From Gammaproteobacteria bacterium (GTDB lineage Bacteria; Pseudomonadota; Gammaproteobacteria; SZUA-21), in contig JALUUZ010000419.1 of assembly GCA_027021095.1 (NCBI GenBank), positions 1 to 8,387 of the forward strand: a DNA stretch of 8,387 nucleotides. The letters are read 5' to 3'. Shown here one piece after another: positions 1 through 5,848 of the stretch. Both the position numbers and the translations under genes were made by a program. Under the pieces are notes generated by a model. That model was not told the DNA's origin and did not search any database. It saw nothing but the letters and a program-made list of their open reading frames with translations. Each line of letters starts with the position of its first letter. Position 1 is the first letter of the stretch.

Positions 1-76
1 ATGTATGGATAATGACATGGTACAAAAATCGTGTGTAGAAGAATCGTCACGCGACGCAAGATGCATCCCCGCCCCA

Positions 77-126
77 TCGTGACGGTGTGCGAAGCACACC
101 AAAGGATTTACCCCAAGAAAATGTCA
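77..126. repeat. 50-bp direct repeat, copy 1 (REP-like, hairpin core)
   Basis: This 50-bp unit recurs at 200-249 with a single mismatch (G at 105, A at 228). It contains a perfect hairpin: GGTGTGC at 84-90, a GAA loop at 91-93 and GCACACC at 94-100. After the hairpin comes an A/T-rich tail with a CCCC-AAG core. No reading frame with coding character crosses it. It lies downstream of the 3' end of the MBL-fold gene. The size and hairpin resemble REP/BIME-type intergenic repeats of gammaproteobacteria; that family assignment is inference. Confidence 0.85.
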
Positions 127-174
127 TCTGTGAAAGAATCGCCATGTAGCACCATTTGATTTGCCTTGGTGTGT

Positions 175-280
175 GGTGCGTACAACGCACCCTACCTCGT
201 CGTGACGGTGTGCGAAGCACACCAAAGAATTTACCCCAAGAAAATGTCACGCCCCCAAAGTAGGGTGCGTTGTACGCACC
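175..280. repeat. 106-bp module bounded by perfect 21-bp inverted repeats (MITE/BIME-like)
   Basis: Positions 175-195 are the exact reverse complement of 260-280 over 21 bases. Each arm also contains its own hairpin: GGTGCGT-ACA-ACGCACC at 175-191 and GGTGCGT-TGT-ACGCACC at 264-280. Direct repeat copy 2 lies between the arms. The whole could fold as a long stem with the copy-2 hairpin in its loop, or as three separate hairpins. There is no coding content and no clear target-site duplication outside the arms. It may act on, or follow, the 3' end of the minus-strand gene ending at 311, but no T-tract makes it a convincing terminator. Confidence 0.7.
200..249. repeat. 50-bp direct repeat, copy 2
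   Basis: This is the second copy of the unit at 77-126, in the same orientation, 49 of 50 bases identical, with a 123-bp period. Its hairpin is GGTGTGC at 207-213, GAA at 214-216 and GCACACC at 217-223. Unlike copy 1, it sits inside a 21-bp inverted repeat (175-195 and 260-280), so the two copies have different flanks. The near identity suggests recent duplication or independent insertion of a mobile small repeat. Confidence 0.85.
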
Positions 281-310
281 GTAAAAGGGTGGTGAGCAAT
301 GCAGACCAGG

Positions 311-1666
311 CTACAGTTCCAGGCATTCCCCGTCAGCCGCGATTTCGAGTTCAAAACCTGTCATACGGCGCAGATAATCGCGCATTGAATCCAGCGCCTC
401 GGGGGAACCATGTACCAGGCGTATCCGGGTACCTGCCTGCAATGCAGACTTCTGCAGCCAGTCATGAATTTCCAGGTAGTCGCCGTGACCCGACAACCCG
501 TGCAGCATCGTTGTCTGCGCACGATTGGAAAACCATTCCCCATGAATTTTTACACTTTCGGCACCATTCAGCATTTTTGCGCCACGGGTACCTTCTGCCT
601 GGTAACCGCAGAATACGACGCTGGTACTCTGGTCCCCAAGCAGGCGCTTGAAATGATGCAGGATACGGCCCCCGGTGGCCATGCCGCTGCCCGCAATAAT
701 GACATGCGGGTAATGCTGTTCTGACAAAGTCTTGGATTCCTCTACACTGCGCGTATAGGTAACAGCCTCACACATCCGGTGGCACTGCTCGCGGTTCAGG
801 CGATGATGCCTCGCGTAGCGGCAATAGATGTCCGAGACACTGATCGCCATCGGGCTGTCCAGGTAGATCGGTATCTCCGGGATACGCCGTTGTGCAATCA
901 ACGAAGCCAGGATATGCTGCAACGCCTGCGCCCGCCCTACCGCAAAACTCGGCACCAGCAGAACACCGCCCTTCTTCGCAGTTTTATTCACGATGTCCGC
1001 CAGCTGCGCGAACGGGTCCGAGGACTCGTGACGACGGTTTCCGTAGGTCGCTTCCAGCAGCAACAGGTCCAGCTCCGGCAATGGCTGCGGTGGATTCATC
1101 AATATGTCGTCCGGCCTGCCAACATCACCGGAAAACCCCACACGCTTGCCTTCCGCCTCGACAACCAGGCTGCCGGCACCGAGAATATGCCCGGCATACT
1201 GTAGATACAGCGTGGCCTCTCCAACCGTAAACTTCTCATCGAATTCCACCGGTTTCAGCAGTTCCAGGCAGCCTTCGGCCGTCGCACGATCATAGAGCGG
1301 AAGCGGCTTGCTGTGTCTACTCAGCTTGTGACGGCTGTAATACTTTGCGTCCTCTTCTTGAATATGCCCGCTGTCCGGCAGCAGAATACCGCAGAGCGCA
1401 CTGGTCGCCTGCTGACAATACACAGGCCGGCGAAAACCCTGCTGGTAAAGTACCGGTAGATAGCCTGAATGATCGAGATGTGCATGGGTCAGCACCACCG
1501 CATCGATTTTATTGATAGCGAACGGCAAGGGCTGCCAGTTACGCCGGCGCAACCATTTATAGCCTTGAAACAGGCCGCAATCGATCAGGATCCGGCTCGA
1601 CCCGGTTTCGAGCAGGTACTTGGAACCGGTGACTGTTCCCGCACCCCCTAAAAAAGTGATTTTCAT
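311..1666 (-). CDS. MBL-fold beta-CASP hydrolase (CPSF73/YSH1-like, putative RNase)
   Basis: This is a complete 451-residue protein of the prokaryotic metallo-beta-lactamase/beta-CASP family, whose members are mostly zinc-dependent ribonucleases in the cytoplasm. The metal-binding HAHLDH motif is at residues 61-66. Further ligands are H160 (in AGHILGA) and D181 (in SGDVGR). The beta-CASP part has E205 (motif A, LLLLEATYG), GSGMATGGR at 326-334, H394 in LSGHGD (motif B) and H419 in LVHGS (motif C). All catalytic histidines and acids are present and the length is normal for the family. Two small departures are LSGHGD for the usual LSAHAD and LVHGS for the usual LVHGE. The ATG start is backed by a GAGGT Shine-Dalgarno at 1673-1677, six bases upstream. 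It stands alone and is divergent from the dehydrogenase. The substrate cannot be read from sequence. Confidence 0.93.
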   Translation of the reverse strand: MKITFLGGAGTVTGSKYLLETGSSRILIDCGLFQGYKWLRRRNWQPLPFAINKIDAVVLTHAHLDHSGYLPVLYQQGFRRPVYCQQATSALCGILLPDSGHIQEEDAKYYSRHKLSRHSKPLPLYDRATAEGCLELLKPVEFDEKFTVGEATLYLQYAGHILGAGSLVVEAEGKRVGFSGDVGRPDDILMNPPQPLPELDLLLLEATYGNRRHESSDPFAQLADIVNKTAKKGGVLLVPSFAVGRAQALQHILASLIAQRRIPEIPIYLDSPMAISVSDIYCRYARHHRLNREQCHRMCEAVTYTRSVEESKTLSEQHYPHVIIAGSGMATGGRILHHFKRLLGDQSTSVVFCGYQAEGTRGAKMLNGAESVKIHGEWFSNRAQTTMLHGLSGHGDYLEIHDWLQKSALQAGTRIRLVHGSPEALDSMRDYLRRMTGFELEIAADGECLEL

Positions 1667-1717
1667 CCGGATACCTCTGTTTCAAGTCGTGCACTGTACA
1701 AAACACACCCAAGCACC

Positions 1718-1745
1718 CCTACTTATAATAGTAGGCTCATGAGCC
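1718..1745. promoter_or_regulatory. Two abutting palindromes in the divergent intergenic region (candidate operator)
   Basis: CCTACT (1718-1723) and AGTAGG (1730-1735) form a perfect 6-bp inverted repeat around TATAAT (1724-1729). GGCTCATGAGCC (1734-1745) is a perfect 12-bp palindrome overlapping its right end by two bases. They lie 50-80 bp upstream of the MBL-fold start, within or next to its possible promoter, and about 125 bp before the dehydrogenase start. This arrangement fits a dimeric repressor site, but no regulator gene is nearby to pair it with. Confidence 0.4.
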
Positions 1746-1758
1746 ACTCACAGGTCAA
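1728..1758 (-). promoter_or_regulatory. Possible promoter of the MBL-fold gene
   Basis: Read on the minus strand, TTGACC (1753-1758) is a good -35 element and TACTAT (1728-1733) a fair -10. They are separated by 19 bp, which is longer than the preferred 17. The GGCTCATGAGCC palindrome would occupy the spacer. Transcription would start near 1721, giving a leader of about 55 nt. The long spacer makes this a weak call. Confidence 0.3.
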
Positions 1759-1824
1759 CGCTGCGTACGGTAGAGATTTACTTTCCAGGCAACAATCCTA
1801 TACACTAACAAGAATACACTGGCA

Positions 1825-1852
1825 TTGACCGCCTGCGATACGAACAGATAAT
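1825..1852 (+). promoter_or_regulatory. Sigma70-type promoter of the dehydrogenase gene
   Basis: TTGACC (1825-1830, five of six consensus bases) and GATAAT (1847-1852, five of six) are separated by 16 bp. A start site about seven bases beyond the -10 would be near 1859, only about 11 nt before the ATG at 1870. No Shine-Dalgarno is visible in that short stretch, so the transcript would be nearly leaderless. Confidence 0.55.
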
Positions 1853-1869
1853 AAGTTGTTTACGCACCG

Positions 1870-2598
1870 ATGACCATTGAACGAAAAATCGCCGTTGTGA
1901 CCGGGGCCAACAAGGGCATCGGGTTTGAGATCTGCCGGCAATTGTTACAGCAAAACTGTCATGTTCTGCTCACTGCCCGTGATGAACACCGGGGACGGCA
2001 GGCCGTGGAACAACTCGCTGAGCCCGGAGCGCGGATCGAGTTCTTCCAACTCGATGTCACCCGCCAGGATCATGTCGACTCGCTGGGAGACACACTGCAG
2101 CGGCAGTACGGGCGCTGCGATATACTGGTCAACAATGCCGGGATCTTTCCCGACCCGCGCAATGACCTCGAGAATGAATGGCCTAGCCTGCTGACCGCCA
2201 GCATCGACGATGTACAAAAGGGAATCGAGACCAATACCTACGGAACACTGCGGCTGTGCCAGATGGCGGTTCCGATGATGCAAAAGGCCGGTTACGGCCG
2301 GATCGTCAACATTTCCAGCGGCATGGGACAGCTGTCGGACATGAACGGCTGCTGCCCGGGTTACCGTATCTCTAAGACCGGTGTGAATGTGATCACCCGG
2401 ATCCTGGCCGACGAGCTGCAAGATGAAAACATCCTGATCAACAGCATGTGCCCCGGCTGGGTCAAGACGGACCTCGGCGGCCCCGGTGCCACCCGTGAGC
2501 TTGCCGAAGGTGCCGATACGGCGATCTGGCTTGCGACGCTGCCGGATGACGGACCCAGTGGATTGTTTTTCCGCGACCGCACACCGATTCCCTGGTAA
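1870..2598 (+). CDS. Short-chain dehydrogenase/reductase (carbonyl reductase-like)
   Basis: This is a complete 242-residue classical SDR, a cytoplasmic NAD(P)H-dependent oxidoreductase. The nucleotide-binding motif TGANKGIG is at residues 11-18, LDVT at 61-64 and NNAG at 88-91. The catalytic tetrad is N122, S149 or S150 (NISSGMG), Y165 and K169. PGWVKTDLGG follows at 195-204. The TGANKGIG motif and the ending GLFFRDRTPIPW are typical of the CBR1/plant carbonyl-reductase branch of SDRs, which reduces varied aldehydes and ketones, usually with NADPH; the true substrate is unknown. The ATG is preceded by a good promoter but no clear ribosome binding site, and the start fits the usual short N-terminus before the Rossmann motif. 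It ends 25 bp from the convergent regulator remnant, with no convincing terminator between them. Confidence 0.93.
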   Translation: MTIERKIAVVTGANKGIGFEICRQLLQQNCHVLLTARDEHRGRQAVEQLAEPGARIEFFQLDVTRQDHVDSLGDTLQRQYGRCDILVNNAGIFPDPRNDLENEWPSLLTASIDDVQKGIETNTYGTLRLCQMAVPMMQKAGYGRIVNISSGMGQLSDMNGCCPGYRISKTGVNVITRILADELQDENILINSMCPGWVKTDLGGPGATRELAEGADTAIWLATLPDDGPSGLFFRDRTPIPW

Positions 2599-2623
2599 CT
2601 GCGCTGCATTCCAGGCTGGCGCC

Positions 2624-3238
2624 TCAACCCGAGCCGCTGTTGAAACGGTAGCCCACTCCCTGCACTGTCACTATATAGGTCGGGTTTGCTGAATCCTCTC
2701 CCAGCTTGCTTCGCAGGTGACCGACCAGGATACGCAGGTAATGCGTATCCGCCGTATGCTGCTCGCCCCAGACTGCCTGCAGAATCTTCTCGTGGGTCAG
2801 GACCTTGTCCCGGTTCTCGACCAGGTATTTCAGCAACCTGAATTCCTTGCGGGTCAGGCTGATCTCCACCCCGTCATGCACGACCCGGTAGTTTTTAAAA
2901 TCGATCTCGAGGCCATCCTGCCGGTAAGTGGCCGACTCAGCCTGCGGGCTGTTTCGTGCTCGCAACCAGACCTGGATCCTGGCCATCAATTCCGCCACCC
3001 CGAACGGCTTGGTCAGGTAATCATTGGCGCCGGCGTTCAGCGCACTGACCTTTTCAGCTTCCTCGGAACGCACCGACAATACGATCACCGGCACCTGCGT
3101 CCACTCACGCAGCCGCCTGATCACCTGCTGCCCGTCAAGATCAGGCAGGCCAAGATCAAGGATCACCAGGTCCGGATGCAACTCTGCGACCTGATCGATC
3201 CCATCGAGCCCGCTGCGGGTCTCGAACACAAGGAACGC
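2624..3238 (-). pseudogene. KdpE-like OmpR-family response regulator, 5' end missing
   Basis: About 204 codons of a KdpE-like regulator remain, against roughly 225-230 in intact family members. The receiver keeps the phosphoacceptor Asp in VILDLGLPD (codon 3155-3157), the switch Ser in VIVLSVRSEE and the Lys in LTKPFG. Then comes a full winged-helix DNA-binding domain with EFRLLKYL, AVWG, THYLRILVGHLRSKLG and the C-terminal VQGVGYRF. The first beta strand and helix are gone, including the acidic pair (usually ED or DD) that binds Mg2+ for phosphorylation. No start codon with a ribosome binding site is seen near the break. The frame instead runs on open into the antisense of trkH as far as an ATG at 3850, which is not regulator sequence. 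No sensor kinase is present. Known members regulate potassium uptake, which fits the neighbour. I take it as broken by the same event as trkH. Confidence 0.8.
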
Positions 3239-3245
3239 ATCATAC
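3227..3245. other. Junction joining two 5'-truncated divergent genes
   Basis: Response-regulator homology on the minus strand stops at about the codons for VFET (up to roughly 3229-3238). TrkH homology on the plus strand starts at about KERIIPRIAQTAR (from roughly 3230). The boundary is therefore known to within about 20 bp. Nothing resembling an insertion sequence, direct repeat or attachment site is visible at it. A deletion of both 5' ends plus the region between them explains the layout; a misjoined assembly would look the same. Confidence 0.7.
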
Positions 3246-4171
3246 CGCGTATCGCGCAGACTGCCCGCAAGACATTCAATATCTATGTCGCCCTGACGCT
3301 GGCCTGCGCGCTGCTGTTCTGGCTCAACGGCATGTCGGCATTCGATGCCGTGGCCCACAGCCTGACGACCATCTCGACCGGCGGGTTTTCCACTCACGAT
3401 GAAAGCCTGGCCTATTTTCACAGCTTTGGTATCGAGCTGGTGGCCATGGTCTTTATGCTGTTGGGTGCACTCAACTTCAGCCTGCACTACGCTGCCCTGA
3501 GCGGACTTTCGCTGCGGCCTTACTGGCACAACAGCGAAACCAGGCTGTTTCTCAAAATCATCGCCGTATCGACAGCACTCATCACACTGTACCTGTTTTA
3601 TTCCGAGCCGGCACACGACCTGCTCAGCGCAGCCCGGCGGGTCTCGTTTACCGTAGTCTCGATGATCACCACCACCGGCTACAGTATCGATGACTTTTCC
3701 CTGTGGCCGGCCGGTATGGCGATGCTGATCCTTTATGTAGGCATCATCGGCGGCTGTGCCGGGTCCACCTCCGGCGGCATCAAAGTGGTACGCTTTCTCG
3801 TGCTGCTGAAACTCGGCACGCGTGAGATCATGCAGCTGACCCACCCGCACTCCCAGCTCTCGTTCAAGCTGGACAGGCGTGTCATCAGACCGGAGATACT
3901 GCAGGCGATCATGTCCTATACATCGCTGTACGTTGCGACTTTTCTGATACTGATTCTGTTGTTACTGGCGAGCGGCATGGACATGGTCACCGCCTATGGC
4001 GCAGCCACCACCTGCCTCAACAACCTTGGCCCCGGCCTTGGCAGTGTCGCCAACAACTTTGCTTCGGCCAGTGATTTCCAGAAAATCGTCTTGTCCATGG
4101 CGATGTTGCTGGGCAGGCTTGAGCTGCTGACGATCATGATCATCTTCTCACCTGCCTACTGGCGCCGCTGA
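3230..4171 (+). pseudogene. trkH: TrkH potassium transporter subunit, N-terminal third missing
   Basis: About 313 C-terminal residues of TrkH remain, against about 483 in the E. coli protein. TrkH is the channel-forming inner-membrane subunit of the Trk K+ uptake system and works with the regulatory subunit TrkA. The remnant begins at PRIAQTAR and carries pore loops 2 to 4: TTISTGGFST, the VSMITTTGYS loop and CLNNLGPGLG. It also has GGCAGSTSGGIKVVR and the normal ending LLGRLELLTIMIIFSPAYWRR. The first membrane segments and pore loop 1 are absent, so no complete four-repeat selectivity filter could form. The frame stays open upstream to an ATG at 2717, but residues from there are the antisense of the regulator and share nothing with TrkH. 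No trkA is in the window. The 3' end faces the TRAP gene with 17 bp between stops. Confidence 0.85.
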
Positions 4172-4188
4172 GCAGGGGTATCGATGCG

Positions 4189-5304
4189 TTACGACCTGGC
4201 ATTCAAATAAGCCTGCTCGGAAATCCTGTGCCAGGCAGTCACATTGTCGCGGTATTTACTGAACGACTCAAACACCTGCTTGCTGAATGCGTCCTTGCCG
4301 GCAATCTCCTTGACGACCTCGTCTGACAACTGCTTCAATTTCTTCAGCACTTCATCCGGAAAACGCCTGACCTTGACTTTGTGTTTGCTTACCAGCTCCT
4401 GCAATGCCTGGTTGTTCTTCGCGGTGTACTCCGACAGCATATCCATGTTCACCGCCTTGGCGGCATTGACGACGATCTGCTGCAGATCCTCCGGCAGTGC
4501 ATCGAACGCTTTCTGGTTGACGATGCCTTCCAGCGTCGTGCCAGGCTCATGCCAACCCGGATAATAGTAGTACTTGGCCGCCTTGTGCAGACCGAACGCC
4601 AGGTCATTGTAAGGCCCGACCCACTCCGTCGCATCGATGTTCCCTGTCGTCAACGCCGTCAGCAACTCCCCGCCCGGCAGATTCGTCGGCGTGCCACCGG
4701 CACGTTTCAACACCTCTCCCCCGAGCCCTGGAATCCGCATTTTCAAACCCTTGAGATCGGCTACCGAGTTGATCTCCTTGTTGAACCAGCCACCCATCTG
4801 CACCGCCGTGTTGCCGGCGGCCAGTGGCTTGACGCCGAATTTTTTGTACGCCTGCTCCCACAACTGCATCCCGCCACCGTAGTACAGCCAGCCATTCATC
4901 TCCTGCGCGGTAAGCCCGAAAGGTACTGCGGCAAAAAACTGAAAGGCTTCGGACTTGCTCTTCCAGTAATAGGCAGCGCCGTGCCCCATCTGCGCCGCAC
5001 CGTTGGAGACCGCATTGAATACCTCGAAAGCCGGTACCAGCTCCTTGGCGCCGTAGACTTTGACTGTCAGCCGGCCGCCACTCATTTTGGTGATCATCTC
5101 TGCCAGCAGGTTGGCCCCGGTACCCAGTACCGGAAAATTCTTCGGCCAGGTGGTCACCATTTTCCATTTGATCCGCGCAGCAGGCTTGGTGCCGGACGTC
5201 CCCGGCTTGCCCTTGTCAGAATCCGCCTGCGAACAGCCGATCAGCAACGAGGTGGATGCCAGTGTGCCGACACCCAGACCTTTGACAAAATCGCGTCGTT
5301 TCAT
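4189..5304 (-). CDS. TRAP transporter solute-binding lipoprotein, TakP/DctP-like
   Basis: This is a complete 371-residue periplasmic binding subunit of a TRAP (tripartite ATP-independent) transporter. The N-terminus MKRRDFVKGLGVG is a twin-arginine signal, and LLIGC places a lipobox cysteine at C24, so the product is likely exported folded and lipid-anchored. The mature part starts the binding fold at KMVTTWPKNFP (48-58). It carries the conserved Arg of MRIPG (R190), which contacts ligand carboxylates in the family, and EWVGPYNDLAFGLHKAAKYY (227-246). It has the PGWHEPG signature (249-255) shared with the TakP/FcbT group; TakP binds 2-oxoacids such as pyruvate with Na+. A monocarboxylate or oxoacid ligand is likely but unproven. 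The start has a strong GGAGGAGG ribosome site (5313-5320, eight bases upstream). No membrane subunits (DctQ, DctM) adjoin it, so it is an orphan here. Confidence 0.92.
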   Translation of the reverse strand: MKRRDFVKGLGVGTLASTSLLIGCSQADSDKGKPGTSGTKPAARIKWKMVTTWPKNFPVLGTGANLLAEMITKMSGGRLTVKVYGAKELVPAFEVFNAVSNGAAQMGHGAAYYWKSKSEAFQFFAAVPFGLTAQEMNGWLYYGGGMQLWEQAYKKFGVKPLAAGNTAVQMGGWFNKEINSVADLKGLKMRIPGLGGEVLKRAGGTPTNLPGGELLTALTTGNIDATEWVGPYNDLAFGLHKAAKYYYYPGWHEPGTTLEGIVNQKAFDALPEDLQQIVVNAAKAVNMDMLSEYTAKNNQALQELVSKHKVKVRRFPDEVLKKLKQLSDEVVKEIAGKDAFSKQVFESFSKYRDNVTAWHRISEQAYLNARS

Positions 5305-5359
5305 ATTCTCTTCCTCCTCCGCTTAATTCAGATTTCTACCACAAACCCGCACAAGACCT

Positions 5360-5378
5360 GGTCAAGGTTTCCTTGATC
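5360..5378. promoter_or_regulatory. Palindrome upstream of the TRAP gene
   Basis: TCAAGG (5362-5367) and CCTTGA (5371-5376) are perfect inverted arms around TTT. The match extends by one G-T and one G-C pair to 5360-5378. It lies 40 bp upstream of the Shine-Dalgarno of the TRAP binding-protein gene, where a regulator could bind or a leader hairpin could form. No T-tract follows on either strand, so it is not a terminator. The function is a guess from position. Confidence 0.3.
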
Positions 5379-5505
5379 GGACTCAGGGAATTAAAGACAG
5401 CCAGCAGGATAGTAGCGCAGTCCCGTACCAATCTCAATGCGAAGCAGTGCGTTGGTGCACATGGCGGGTGGTGGTACACACCAACACCATGATGAATTTA
5501 ATCGC

Positions 5506-5515
5506 ATCACGTGAT
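5506..5515. promoter_or_regulatory. Perfect 10-bp palindrome ATCACGTGAT
   Basis: ATCACGTGAT reads identically on both strands and lies in the A/T-richer middle of the gap between the TRAP gene and the signalling gene. Arms ACACGG and CCGTGT (5526-5531 and 5542-5547) follow 10 bp later. Such sites often bind dimeric regulators, but a 10-bp palindrome can also arise by chance. Confidence 0.2.
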
Positions 5516-5848
5516 CATCCTTTTTACACGGTCCTTCCATGCCGTGTCATTATCCACACACCGAGACAAAACCTTGGAGAGACTTAGACGATTCCTTGAC
5601 GTGACAACTGAATTTTGACACTGGAGCAGGGTCACACTTTGCCTGTTTTTTTTGTTCTTATTACTGGAATACACACAAATTCTCTACCATACTCAACCTC
5701 TGTCAGCCGGCATTTTATCGCACCGGATGCACGGCCTGACCGACTCCAGAAGCAGACACAGAACCCCGTTTCCCGACTGACGATGCGTCGCTGCAGGATG
5801 GTTTGCCTTTGAAATACGCCAAGTATCAACTAGTAACCGGATCGACCC

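Larger units (their letters stand above)
5305..5848. other. 544-bp gene-free divergent intergenic region
   Basis: No frame here has coding character or protein-family resemblance; the short frames at 5615-5812 and 5632-5829 overlap on opposite strands and match nothing I recognise. The region must hold the promoters of the TRAP gene (minus) and the signalling gene (plus), but I could not find a convincing -35/-10 pair for either. It contains three perfect or near-perfect palindromes: 5360-5378, 5506-5515, and arms 5526-5531/5542-5547. There is a T-tract at 5646-5653. No tRNA or known riboswitch fold was recognised. Confidence 0.6.

Noticed and set aside
77..249. Possible CRISPR array
   Set aside because: There are only two units, the repeat is 50 bp with a 73-bp gap, the flanks include unrelated inverted repeats, and no cas gene is present.
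166..651. 161-codon plus-strand frame over the repeats and the MBL-fold 3' end
   Set aside because: It is antisense to the conserved MBL-fold gene, starts inside the repeat module and has no family resemblance.
4170..4218. Inverted arms GAGCAGG and CCTGCTC between trkH and the TRAP gene as a bidirectional terminator
   Set aside because: The stem is only 7 bp with a 35-base loop, lies partly within the TRAP coding end, and has no T-tract on either strand.
4381..5376. 331-codon plus-strand frame
   Set aside because: It is antisense to the TRAP binding protein; its composition (rich in R, Q, H, L) is typical of a shadow frame.
5415..5450. Sigma54-like GG/GC pair upstream of the TRAP gene on the minus strand
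   Set aside because: The spacing between GG and GC is 9 bp rather than the required 10, and the surrounding consensus is poor.
5451..5485. GTTGGTG/CACCAAC inverted arms
   Set aside because: The loop is 21 bases and the stem only 7 bp; it is not distinguishable from chance in a 544-bp gap.
5526..5547. ACACGG/CCGTGT hairpin as a terminator
   Set aside because: No T-run follows the stem in either direction; the T-run lies on the wrong side.
5615..5645. TTGACA at 5615-5620 as a promoter for the signalling gene
   Set aside because: The -35 is perfect, but no acceptable -10 occurs 15-19 bp downstream (TTTGCC or TTGCCT).
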